DNA of 64,000 nt, taken from Pelagibacter sp047722505. GTDB taxonomy: Bacteria > Pseudomonadota > Alphaproteobacteria > Pelagibacterales > Pelagibacteraceae. The notes under the pieces were generated by a model. That model had not been told where the DNA came from, made no database searches, and saw only the letters and a program-made list of their open reading frames with translations. The stretch spans positions 744,001 through 808,000 of the forward strand of contig NZ_CP159814.1 in the NCBI RefSeq assembly GCF_047722505.1. The letters are read 5' to 3'. A program made the translations under genes and the position numbers. How positions within the stretch are numbered: the first letter of the stretch is position 1; each line of letters begins with the position of its first letter. Below, piece after piece: positions 7,390 through 14,276 of this stretch.

Positions 7390-8289
7390 TTATTTACTTG
7401 GATCAGGAACTTTACGCAGATAAGGTTTTATCGTTTTCCATCCGTCAGGATATATTTTTTTTGCCTCTTCATTTGTAACGCTAGGGACAATAATTACATC
7501 TTCACCTTTTTTCCAATCCGCAGGGGTTGCAACTTTATGTTTTGCTGTTAGTTGCATAGAATCAATGGCTCTCAAAATTTCGTGGAAGTTACGCCCTGTT
7601 GTCATTGGGTAAGTTAAGAAAAGACCAATTCTTTTATCGGGTCTAATAACATAAACCGTTCTAACTGTTTGATTGTCTACGGCTGTACGCCCCATTGATG
7701 TGGCTCCCGCATCTCCTTCAAGCATATTATAAAGTTTTGCAATTTCTAATTTTTCATCTGCAATAATTGGATAATTAGGTTTTAAACCACAAACATCATT
7801 AATATCTTCTAGCCATTTAACATGGTCTGATACCGGATCAACACTTAAGCCCATTACTTTAACATTTCTTTTTTCAAATTCTGGTTTCATTTTAGCTAGT
7901 GCACCTAATTCTGTGGTGCAAACTGGTGTAAAATCTTTTGGATGTGAAAATAAAATTCCCCAACTATCCCCTAACCAGGCATGTAATGATAATTTTCCTT
8001 CAGAGGTTTCAGCCGTAAAGTCTGGCGCTAAGCTATTTATTTTTAATGTCATTTTTTCCCTTTTTTTTATTTTTTCATCTTCTTCTAGTCTTTGTTCTTT
8101 TTGTATTTCTTGTATTTGTGCTTCTAGTCTTTGTTCTTTTTGTATTTCTTGTATTTCTGCATCTTGTCTTTGTGCTTCGACTTTACTTATTTTAATCTTT
8201 TTTATATTTTTAGATCTTTTCTTAACTTTAGGTTTTAACTTTATGACTGTTTTTTTTCTTTTGTCAGCCATCTTTATTTTAATAGCCAT
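7390..8289 (-). CDS. 1-Cys peroxiredoxin (Prx6-type) with repeat-bearing N-terminal extension
   Basis: The last 220 residues are a complete Prx6/AhpC-TSA peroxiredoxin that reduces peroxides. The peroxidatic Cys is in DFTPVCTTE (C124 of the long form, C45 of the short form), and the C-terminal 1-Cys-Prx domain is present. The frame continues 79 residues upstream with a very basic segment (KLKPKVKKRSKNIKKIK) and two 13-residue copies of a Gln/Glu-rich unit (IQEIQKEQRLEA). Two starts are plausible: ATG 8289 (299 residues) and ATG 8052 (220 residues), the latter preceded by AAAGGGAAAA, a fair Shine-Dalgarno. The short form matches normal family length, so the extension may be a separate or alternative product. 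Confidence 0.9.
   Translation of the reverse strand: MAIKIKMADKRKKTVIKLKPKVKKRSKNIKKIKISKVEAQRQDAEIQEIQKEQRLEAQIQEIQKEQRLEEDEKIKKREKMTLKINSLAPDFTAETSEGKLSLHAWLGDSWGILFSHPKDFTPVCTTELGALAKMKPEFEKRNVKVMGLSVDPVSDHVKWLEDINDVCGLKPNYPIIADEKLEIAKLYNMLEGDAGATSMGRTAVDNQTVRTVYVIRPDKRIGLFLTYPMTTGRNFHEILRAIDSMQLTAKHKVATPADWKKGEDVIIVPSVTNEEAKKIYPDGWKTIKPYLRKVPDPSK
8082..8159 (-). repeat. two tandem copies of a 39-bp unit
   Basis: Positions 8082-8120 and 8121-8159 are nearly identical. On the coding strand they encode two 13-residue units in the N-terminal extension of the peroxiredoxin. The period matches the two 39-bp arrays near 14.3-14.9 kb, although the sequence differs. Confidence 0.8.
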
Positions 8290-8460
8290 ATGATTATTTA
8301 ACCAAAAATTAATATTAAAATCTATTTAAATAATTATATTTCCACTAAATATTAAATATCATTCTACATCGTGTGTTTAATTGAATTGTGTTTAATGGTT
8401 TAAATATGTATGAAGTTAAAAAAAGTTTAAAAGGATCTCCACTTAATTAAATAAGTTTGA

Positions 8461-8539
8461 AATAGCTGAACACTTGTAGAACTTTATCTAATTCTGCGGT
8501 ATAGTTATTTCTCAAATCTCCGCAATCATTTCAGCTATT
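8461..8539. other. nested inverted repeat, candidate structured RNA
   Basis: A perfect 10-bp outer stem (AATAGCTGAA at 8461-8470, TTCAGCTATT at 8530-8539) encloses a 5-bp GC-rich inner stem (TGCGG at 8495-8499, CCGCA at 8520-8524). The span of 79 nt lies in the 296-nt gap between the peroxiredoxin start and the next plus-strand gene. It has no T-run, so it is not a simple terminator. It could be a leader RNA for the plus-strand genes at 8586 and 8745, or an RNA on either strand. It does not fit a tRNA fold. Confidence 0.4.
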
Positions 8540-8585
8540 AGCTGACCATCAAAAAATAAATTTAACAATTTAAAGTGTCAAAATT

Positions 8586-8732
8586 ATGTTTTTGAAAATG
8601 ATAAAAATACTCTGTTTTATGGGCATACATGACTACAAAACGTTAAATATTGAGTTTGGTTTTGGACCAACAGATAGAGTTACAACACTTGAATGTAAAA
8701 GATGTGGCTACACTATAATTAAAGGAGGTTAA
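8586..8732 (+). CDS. small CxxC protein, DUF1660-like
   Basis: A 48-residue frame starting at ATG 8586 (or ATG 8598). It begins with a hydrophobic segment ending KILCFMGIHDYK and finishes with CKRCGYTIIKGG. A short N-terminal Cys/His segment plus a C-terminal CxxCG fits the small phage-associated DUF1660 zinc-binding type. The last codons form AAAGGAGGT, which also serves as the Shine-Dalgarno for the next gene at 8745, so the two genes are linked. Confidence 0.5.
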   Translation: MFLKMIKILCFMGIHDYKTLNIEFGFGPTDRVTTLECKRCGYTIIKGG

Positions 8733-8744
8733 AAAATACTTGTC

Positions 8745-9257
8745 ATGAAAAGTATTGAAAGAAATATAGATATAAGAAGATATCTTAATTGGTCAAGAAT
8801 AGTTAAGGGCAAACCCATACATATAAGATTGTATGAATTAATTTATTACGAATTACTTATAATGTGGTTTGAAATGAATAAGCCTCCTTTAAGAAGATTA
8901 ATTTATGAAACTATTAACTCTCAAGACTTTGAAGATAATTTTATTAGAGGAAAAGTTTTTCAAAAATATATAGATGAAGTTTTAGAAACACCCTGTGAAG
9001 ATGGTTCTGGATACTATAACCCTGACTCGAGAGAAATTTTAACAAAAGTTAATATTAAGGAATTATATGATATTAAATTTTTGATAAAAGATAAATTAGA
9101 CAATGTAAGAGTGATTGATAGATACAATGGGATATTCATATTTTGTAAAATTTATGAAAAATGGTGTTTAGAAAAAAAAGCTAAACAGGTTGAGGATATA
9201 ACAAAAAAAGAAAGATTTGATGTAACATTAGATCTGCCATTAAAAATTTCAAAATAA
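8745..9257 (+). CDS. hypothetical protein
   Basis: A 170-residue soluble protein rich in Lys, Ile, Tyr and Asp, not recognised. It starts at ATG 8745; the AAAGGAGG at 8721-8728 is 16 nt upstream, longer than ideal. The N-terminal half is helical with aromatic residues (LYELIYYELLIMWFEMN). The strong A-richness of its codons and lack of recognisable relatives suit a phage- or island-derived gene. Its 3' end overlaps a decayed minus-strand frame. Confidence 0.6.
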   Translation: MKSIERNIDIRRYLNWSRIVKGKPIHIRLYELIYYELLIMWFEMNKPPLRRLIYETINSQDFEDNFIRGKVFQKYIDEVLETPCEDGSGYYNPDSREILTKVNIKELYDIKFLIKDKLDNVRVIDRYNGIFIFCKIYEKWCLEKKAKQVEDITKKERFDVTLDLPLKISK

Positions 9258-9409
9258 ATTTAGAATAACTGCGATCAGAATAAGCAAATGAAGGTTGAAT
9301 GTTTTATCAATTTTCAATTGCCAGTTAGAGTTATAAGCGATAAAATATTAAACGCTAACAAGCCTAAAACTATAATTGGTAATATGTTTTTGAAATGGCC
9401 TAAGAAGTA
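9249..9409 (-). pseudogene. possible frameshifted remnant of a small membrane protein
   Basis: Two overlapping minus-strand frames each encode one membrane helix. One runs from 9409 with HFKNILPIIVLGLLAFNILS; the other ends at 9249 with NWQLKIDKTFNLHLLILIAV. Joining them by one frameshift near 9320 would give a plausible two-helix protein of about 53 residues. No ATG precedes the first part, so if real it is a dead gene. It overlaps the end of the plus-strand gene by a few bases. Confidence 0.3.
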
Positions 9410-9432
9410 TATTTTTTATTGTTAAAATTTTA

Positions 9433-9861
9433 TTATTTATTTATAAAATCTGTTAAATGTTGGTTTTCATCTTTATACTGTTCAATAATATGGTTTACCA
9501 CATCTCCAATAGACACAATGCCTAAAAGTTTTTTTTCTTCTATTATAGGTATATGTCTAATTTTATGATTAGAAATTATTTCCATTAATTCTGTAACAGA
9601 AGTATTTAGATTGCAAGATATTATATTTGTAGTCATTATTTTGGTAACCAGTAATTCACTGCTGAATTCATCTTTATAAATATATCGAGCAAGATCTCGC
9701 TCAGAAATAATTCCAATTACACTTTTATCGTGTTCACTTAATACTGGCATAACACCGACGTTATGTGTTTGAAGTTTGTTGCTTGCTGTCTTTAATGTAT
9801 CTTTTTCAGTTAATGTAAAACATTCTCTATTAGAAAGTTTTGTAACTAGTTTTCTCGCCAT
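9433..9861 (-). CDS. CBS-domain pair protein
   Basis: A 142-residue protein made of two CBS motifs (about residues 8-62 and 73-132). The first has the typical GIISERDLARYIY, the second GIVSIGDVVNHIIEQ. Such stand-alone Bateman modules bind adenosine nucleotides (AMP, ATP, NAD or SAM derivatives) and act as energy or redox sensors for a partner. No enzyme domain is fused, and no obvious partner lies next to it. It is cytosolic and starts at ATG 9861. Confidence 0.9.
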   Translation of the reverse strand: MARKLVTKLSNRECFTLTEKDTLKTASNKLQTHNVGVMPVLSEHDKSVIGIISERDLARYIYKDEFSSELLVTKIMTTNIISCNLNTSVTELMEIISNHKIRHIPIIEEKKLLGIVSIGDVVNHIIEQYKDENQHLTDFINK

Positions 9862-10001
9862 TTTTATATTATATGTTTATTTTATTACCATCAAGATCCT
9901 AGCACAAGAATGTTACTCATAGATAGGCTTTAATTTTGTTCAAACTTCTAATTTTTGCTCTATCAACTTGTTGCTAACTAAGAATTATAGAATAACCCCA
10001 C

Positions 10002-10154
10002 TTATTTTTTTGACAGCTCATCTTTCATAACTAATTTAAGCTTCTTTAAGGTTCTTAAATCGTACCAACTTTTAGGTCCTCTTTTTGAGCTTCTTTGTTT
10101 TTCAGCAACAGTTACTTTTTTTTTAAGATCTTTGTGTTTTTCTTTTATTTTCAT
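10002..10154 (-). CDS. small DUF465/YdcH-like protein
   Basis: A 50-residue basic, helical protein starting at ATG 10154 and ending with TAA at 10002. The C-terminal half (TLKKLKLVMKDELSKK) matches the typical end of DUF465 (YdcH) proteins, where a hairpin of helices ends with a Lys-rich 'LKDE' element. The N-terminal half is lysine-rich with KRGPKSWYDLR. Function is unknown for the family. It stands alone, 43 nt downstream of the 71-residue gene. Confidence 0.5.
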   Translation of the reverse strand: MKIKEKHKDLKKKVTVAEKQRSSKRGPKSWYDLRTLKKLKLVMKDELSKK

Positions 10155-10196
10155 TTATTTGATCACTCTGAACAAAACAATTTATCATATTAATTT

Positions 10197-10412
10197 TTAT
10201 TCATCTGACATTGGACAAGGTGATATTGGTTCTAATTTCTCTTGGAGTTTTCCTGATGAAGTTCGTTCTTTTTTATTTCTTTTAGATTCCTCAGAACTTT
10301 CTGCTAATTGATTTCTTTCTTTTTCAGCTTCTTCTTCTAAATATTTTTTAAATCTTATTCCTCGAACAATCTCCATAAATTTATTATCTCTCTTAACTTT
10401 TGGATACTCCAA
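10197..10412 (-). CDS. small charged hypothetical protein
   Basis: A 71-residue protein, very rich in Glu, Lys and Ser, probably disordered apart from one helix (KKYLEEEAEKERNQLAE). It ends in PISPCPMSDE. The longest form uses TTG 10412 without a clear ribosome site; ATG 10376 (59 residues, preceded by GAGAG) is an equal or better start. It may form a pair with the DUF465-like gene downstream. Not recognised. Confidence 0.45.
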   Translation of the reverse strand: MEYPKVKRDNKFMEIVRGIRFKKYLEEEAEKERNQLAESSEESKRNKKERTSSGKLQEKLEPISPCPMSDE

Positions 10413-10934
10413 TTAAACAATCTCTACATATTGTGTAATTTTACTAAATTTATAATGCAAATTAATGTTAAGACTTTTTAAAACCATAGTAGACATAATT
10501 ATTTTAAAATTATATTTTCTAATTTTAAGGGGGTCACCCTTTCGGTAAACTCCAAAAGAGTTCCCCTATAAGTGGCGGTCTACGCCAAAATCCATAATAA
10601 TGGATTTATGTTTTCTTGATCTTAGTTAGTCTTTTATTATTTAGTCACAACCAGCTAAATTTCAGGTGGTGATAGGCTCATAATCGACCTCCTTTATTGA
10701 TTGTTTAAATCATACCATCTCCAAATACCCTATTCAAAACATTTATTTTCTTTTATGTTAAATATATTTATTGAATGTAATTTAGCAGAATAATATAATT
10801 TCGAAAATTTAAACAAACCTTCTTACCATGCTTTTTCCCGTATAAAAAATACTTTAAACCGTCTCAATTTTATTGAAGTAATCTTATAAAAAATATAAAA
10901 TTTTTATAAGTAATTAATTAAAAATATTGTTCTA
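10413..10934. other. 522-nt non-coding gap
   Basis: This is the longest gap in the window. Its left half carries a cluster of four hairpins (listed separately); the right half is plain AT-rich sequence, and probably contains the promoter of the Nfu gene at 10935. I see no credible open frame and no tRNA. Confidence 0.6.
10527..10607. other. cluster of four consecutive hairpins, candidate ncRNA
   Basis: Four perfect inverted repeats follow each other within 81 nt: AAGGG/CCCTT (10527-10541), AACTC/GAGTT (10548-10562), TGGCG/CGCCA (10573-10587) and AAATCCAT/ATGGATTT (10588-10607). Loops are 4-5 nt throughout. The region is clearly richer in GC than the surrounding gap. Such a regular row is unlikely by chance in this DNA and suggests a folded RNA or a protein-binding array. 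Confidence 0.45.
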
Positions 10935-11489
10935 ATGAATATACAAACAGAAGCGACTCCAAATCCTTCCAGCTTAAAATTTTTACCAGGTAAAACTGTA
11001 ATGGAAAAGGAAACGGCCGATTTTCGTAATGTCGAAGAAGCAAAATTCTCTCCATTCGCCTTAAATTTATTTAAAATTGATGGTGTTGAGGGAGTTTTTT
11101 TTGGCTCTGATTTTATTTCAATAACAAAAGCTGACAATCATGATTGGCAATACCTCGAATCTACAATTATTGAAACAATTAGAGAATGTTATAAATCAGA
11201 AACTACTTTCATACTTGCTGGTCAAGATAATGCAGGTGATACAAGTACTACCGAAGATACAGAAGAGGTGATTAAAATAAAAAAAATAATAGATACTCAA
11301 GTAAGACCTGCTGTTGCAAAAGACGGTGGAGATATTACTTTTCAAAGTTTTGATAACGGTATTGTCTATCTTCAGATGAAGGGTGCTTGTTCAGGCTGTC
11401 CAAGTTCAGCCCTAACTTTAAAAGCGGGTATTGAAAAAACACTTAAACATTATATTCCCGAAGTGCTCGAGGTCCAACAAGTAACCTAA
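10935..11489 (+). CDS. nfuA: Nfu-type iron-sulfur cluster carrier
   Basis: A 184-residue protein with an N-terminal Nfu_N domain (residues about 3-88, starting IQTEATPNPSSLKFLPG) and a C-terminal NifU-like domain (about 112-180). The cluster-binding cysteines are C152 and C155 in GACSGCPSS. This is the alphaproteobacterial/mitochondrial NFU1 architecture, which carries a [4Fe-4S] cluster between two monomers and delivers it to targets such as lipoyl synthase and aconitase. It starts at ATG 10935. A small membrane-protein gene follows 10 nt later. Confidence 0.93.
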   Translation: MNIQTEATPNPSSLKFLPGKTVMEKETADFRNVEEAKFSPFALNLFKIDGVEGVFFGSDFISITKADNHDWQYLESTIIETIRECYKSETTFILAGQDNAGDTSTTEDTEEVIKIKKIIDTQVRPAVAKDGGDITFQSFDNGIVYLQMKGACSGCPSSALTLKAGIEKTLKHYIPEVLEVQQVT

Positions 11490-11499
11490 AATAACAATT

Positions 11500-11730
11500 A
11501 TGAAACTATTAAGATGTATAATTCCATCAGTAATTAATTTTTTTGTTTATTTAATCTTATCGCTTATAGCAATTTACTGTTTAATTTTTATTGCTAGTTA
11601 TTTTGCAAGCCAAACTTATGCCATAACTCACGGAGAATATTTTTTAATTTGGATTGTGATGGCAGTTTTTATTAGACAAGTCAGTGGAGATGTATCTTTA
11701 TTATTTTTTAAAAAATCTAAAAGAAAATAA
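11500..11730 (+). CDS. small membrane protein
   Basis: A 76-residue protein with two hydrophobic helices (about residues 10-33 and 47-60) and a basic C-terminus (FFKKSKRK), so both ends probably face the cytosol. It lies 10 nt behind nfuA and shares its transcript. No family recognised. Confidence 0.6.
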   Translation: MKLLRCIIPSVINFFVYLILSLIAIYCLIFIASYFASQTYAITHGEYFLIWIVMAVFIRQVSGDVSLLFFKKSKRK

Positions 11731-11757
11731 TCTTAAAATATAAAGATTATTTAATTC

Positions 11758-11838
11758 TTAACTTCCTTTTCCAGGCTTTGAAACAACAAAGCTAATAGCA
11801 AGAAGACTTAGAAAAGATATTAAGATTAACCAATACAT
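11758..11838 (-). CDS. possible 26-residue membrane peptide
   Basis: A short frame from ATG 11838 to TAA 11758, with one hydrophobic helix (WLILISFLSLLAISFVV) and a polar tail KPGKGS. No Shine-Dalgarno is visible. The shape fits a single-pass micro-protein, but a frame this short could be chance. Confidence 0.25.
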   Translation of the reverse strand: MYWLILISFLSLLAISFVVSKPGKGS

Positions 11839-11859
11839 AAAGGAATACTACTAAATCTT

Positions 11860-11889
11860 AAATCAGGTGTCTAGGTGATGGAATGATAA
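11860..11889. repeat. dispersed 30-bp intergenic repeat, copy 2
   Basis: This matches 26 of 30 positions with 4574-4603 and lies 9 nt beyond the stop of the EamA gene. A second short shared element (TACTAAATC) precedes the core in both copies, at different spacing. Confidence 0.6.
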
Positions 11890-11898
11890 TTAATTAGT

Positions 11899-12852
11899 TT
11901 ATCTTCTAGTTGGAATTTTAGATGCAACATACTGTTTTCGAACACCTTCTCTAAAGTAAATATAAACCCCAGCTGAAATTATACAAATGACCCCTAACAA
12001 AGTTCTAAGAGATGGAATTTCATTAAACAAAAAATAACCTGGGATCATTGACATAATAATCAACGAATATTCAAATAATGAAACAACGGATGGAGATGCA
12101 ATGATATAAGCTGAAAAGATACATAAGAACCCAATAGATGCTGCTACTCCAAAAAATAATATGAATTTCCAAGTATAATCAAAGTTTGTAAACCACTCTC
12201 TAAATATAAACTGTGTAGTTGGATCAAAATCAGTGTTGTTGAATTGACCATTGCCCATAAAGACATAAATGATGCCACATAAAACAAGAGCAATTAAATA
12301 AAAATAGTATAACTGGGTGTTTACATCATCCTTATCAGAGGTGTATTTAGTAATAGTCATTGATGCTGCATAAAATAAAGCACTTAACACTGGTAACAAA
12401 TTTCTATAATCAAAACTTTCAAAATCAGGATTTAAAACGATTAATACACCAAAAAAACCAAAGGCAATAGCGGACCATCTTCTAATACCAATAAATTCTT
12501 TTAAGAAAAATTTAGCAAAGATAGATACAAAAAAAGGACAAGAAAAGAATAAAGCATTAGCAGTTGCTAGTTGCATATAAGTGATAGAGATAAAAAAGGT
12601 TGAAAAAGCAACAAAGTGCAACAACACTCTTACAAAAGTTAATACTGGATAATATGTTTTAAGCGATACTTTCTGTCTTTTAAAACTTAAATAAATAAAA
12701 AGCACTGTTGCTGCAATCAAATACCTTCCAAAGAAGATCTCATAAAGGGCAGATTTTTCAAATATAAATTTAATTAACGAGTCTTGGATTGCAAACAAGC
12801 TCATTGCAATCAATATTAAAACTATCCCTTTTGAATTATTGTCCCTACTCAT
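11899..12852 (-). CDS. EamA/DMT-family transporter
   Basis: A 317-residue membrane protein with about ten hydrophobic helices arranged as two EamA repeats (each near 140 residues), the usual architecture and length of drug/metabolite exporters. Substrate is unknown; relatives export amino acids, nucleosides or other metabolites. Its ATG overlaps the TAA of the upstream 39-residue basic peptide gene by one base (TAATG), so it is translationally coupled to it. Confidence 0.88.
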   Translation of the reverse strand: MSRDNNSKGIVLILIAMSLFAIQDSLIKFIFEKSALYEIFFGRYLIAATVLFIYLSFKRQKVSLKTYYPVLTFVRVLLHFVAFSTFFISITYMQLATANALFFSCPFFVSIFAKFFLKEFIGIRRWSAIAFGFFGVLIVLNPDFESFDYRNLLPVLSALFYAASMTITKYTSDKDDVNTQLYYFYLIALVLCGIIYVFMGNGQFNNTDFDPTTQFIFREWFTNFDYTWKFILFFGVAASIGFLCIFSAYIIASPSVVSLFEYSLIIMSMIPGYFLFNEIPSLRTLLGVICIISAGVYIYFREGVRKQYVASKIPTRR

Positions 12853-12971
12853 TATCTAAGCTTAAATCTGGAACAAAGAAACTTAAAGATAATATAGTTA
12901 AATTTACCAAGACCATAGAAATTAGGAGCAGGTTTTTTATTTTTTGTTTTCTTAGCTTTTTTCTTCTTCAT
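12852..12971 (-). CDS. small basic peptide, coupled to EamA gene
   Basis: A 39-residue frame starting at ATG 12971. It begins with a lysine run (MKKKKAKKTKNKKPAP), followed by NFYGLGKFNYIIFKFLCSRF. Its TAA overlaps the ATG of the EamA transporter by one base, and its start lies inside the zinc-ribbon gene upstream (20-nt overlap). This dense packing supports translation. Function unknown. Confidence 0.45.
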   Translation of the reverse strand: MKKKKAKKTKNKKPAPNFYGLGKFNYIIFKFLCSRFKLR

Positions 12972-13116
12972 AACTAATATGGTTTTGTGTTTCATTTGAA
13001 TGCTTAAGATTATAACAATCTGTACAAAGTAAGATCACTTCAGGTCCTGAACTCACTTGTGTTAAGATGGCTGTATCATCTCCACACTCATTGCACCCTG
13101 ATAAACGTTTTTTCAT
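12952..13116 (-). CDS. small zinc-ribbon protein
   Basis: A 54-residue protein starting at ATG 13116. Two CxxC pairs, C8/C11 (GCNECGD) and C31/C34 (LCTDCYN), 19 residues apart, form a classic zinc ribbon. The tail is polar (SNETQNHISYEEEKS). It overlaps the preceding membrane-protein gene by 4 nt (ATGA) and the following basic peptide by 20 nt. It could be a small nucleic-acid or protein-binding regulator. Confidence 0.6.
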   Translation of the reverse strand: MKKRLSGCNECGDDTAILTQVSSGPEVILLCTDCYNLKHSNETQNHISYEEEKS

Positions 13117-13295
13117 TTATGTTTTTTGCGGGTAATTTCATTAATCTTATCAATATAATTCTTTATTTCATGACTATTTGTAGGTTTGTTATCTTGCTTA
13201 GGGTTTTTCTTTCTTTGATAATAATAATAGATAGGCATAACAACAGATAAGGAAACGATAACAATTGCGAGTATAATTTCAGAAGTTGTAACCAT
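13113..13295 (-). CDS. single-pass membrane protein
   Basis: A 60-residue protein with one N-terminal helix (residues about 5-24, SEIILAIVIVSLSVVMPIYY) and a basic cytosolic tail. I chose ATG 13295; a GTG six codons earlier overlaps the DUF4396 gene but is less likely. It overlaps the zinc-ribbon gene by 4 nt. Function unknown. Confidence 0.55.
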   Translation of the reverse strand: MVTTSEIILAIVIVSLSVVMPIYYYYQRKKNPKQDNKPTNSHEIKNYIDKINEITRKKHK

Positions 13296-13303
13296 TTTAA
13301 TAT

Positions 13304-13741
13304 TTAATGACACGCTTGATTGAATTTTTTAAGTCTCCAGTAATTATAAGGCCAAGGTGTTAAAAAACCAACCATTAACATAATGGGCACTACCCACCAA
13401 GTTAGCATCGCTCCACCGGTTAAAAAATAATCTGTAGCATTCATGGAAATTTCCATACTAACCATAGAGATAAAACTCATACCACAGGCTGTCTTTAATG
13501 CATTCATAAAATCAAATTTTTGTTTCATTAAAATATAAGTCTCAAGCATAATGCTAGTGAGCAAACCATTAATGATTGCTAAAGTCATAATACCTAAAAC
13601 TGGAAAAGGAATTTTACTTAACTGAAAAAACAATATGGTTCCAAAATCTCCAATGGAACAACCAATAACACACCACATCGTATTCTTCGCACTAATTCTC
13701 CAGCTATCTTTGCATCCCCAATGAAATGTATCTGTTGCCAT
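13304..13741 (-). CDS. DUF4396 membrane protein
   Basis: A 145-residue protein with four hydrophobic helices. The conserved phrases WCVIGCSIGDFGTI near the start, a Met-rich middle (GMSFISMVSMEISMN) and a C-terminal GFLTPWPYNYWRLK identify DUF4396. The Met/Cys/His content suggests a possible metal link, which is inference from composition. It lies 5 nt behind a cytochrome c gene on the same strand, so a redox or copper-related role with that cytochrome is possible. Confidence 0.8.
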   Translation of the reverse strand: MATDTFHWGCKDSWRISAKNTMWCVIGCSIGDFGTILFFQLSKIPFPVLGIMTLAIINGLLTSIMLETYILMKQKFDFMNALKTACGMSFISMVSMEISMNATDYFLTGGAMLTWWVVPIMLMVGFLTPWPYNYWRLKKFNQACH

Positions 13742-13746
13742 ATAAT

Positions 13747-14175
13747 TTATTTACTTAAATTTATTTGATGTTGATAATAATCATCTGGCCAAAAACTTTT
13801 AATGTAAGCTAAAACTGAATCTATATCTTTGTCATTAAGGTTATCTTTAAACCCACCCATTTTTCCTTCGTAATCACTGATAATTCCAGCTAATCCATAT
13901 TTGATAATTTTATGTAGTGTCTCATCATCATGATGCCAAGTGTGACCCGTACCATTTAAAGGGGGTGCTTTTCTATGACCATCTTCATCAACGCCCTTCC
14001 AGTTTTCAGCTCCAGATAAATTCACCTGATGGCAACTTGCACAATTATTTTGATATGCAATTTTACCTTTAGCAATCATTAATACAGAATCTCTTGTAAT
14101 TGGATAATGATTGTCTGAGTAAGAAAGGTTACTTAATGATATAAACAGAGTTAAAATTAGAAGTATTTTTTTCAT
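13747..14175 (-). CDS. periplasmic c-type cytochrome
   Basis: A 142-residue protein with a signal peptide (residues 1-20) and one heme c site, C45-A-S-C48-H49. The probable distal ligand is a Met in GKMGGF near residue 105. It is a class I, single-heme cytochrome, with the HRKAPPLNGTGHTWHH insert seen in many stand-alone 'cytochrome c' proteins. It shuttles electrons in the periplasm, and its partners are unknown. The DUF4396 gene follows directly. Confidence 0.88.
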   Translation of the reverse strand: MKKILLILTLFISLSNLSYSDNHYPITRDSVLMIAKGKIAYQNNCASCHQVNLSGAENWKGVDEDGHRKAPPLNGTGHTWHHDDETLHKIIKYGLAGIISDYEGKMGGFKDNLNDKDIDSVLAYIKSFWPDDYYQHQINLSK

Positions 14176-14276
14176 AACTACTAAGTTTATATAGCGAATA
14201 AAGTCTTTTTATATCGTAGATATTTTTAAATTTTATAACAATGGATGATGTTTTAGATTTTCGGTGATCTAAAAAT

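Noticed and set aside
7913..8293. Plus-strand Cys/Ser/Phe-rich frame opposite the peroxiredoxin
   Set aside because: Low-complexity complement of the Lys/Glu-rich extension; no ribosome site and no domain.
8461..8539. Nested inverted repeat as a tRNA
   Set aside because: The length is close, but there is no T-arm consensus, no anticodon arm and the acceptor would be 10 bp.
9288..9424. Plus-strand frame of about 45 codons beginning MKVECF
   Set aside because: No ribosome site or domain; the complementary strand's membrane-helix pattern explains the region better.
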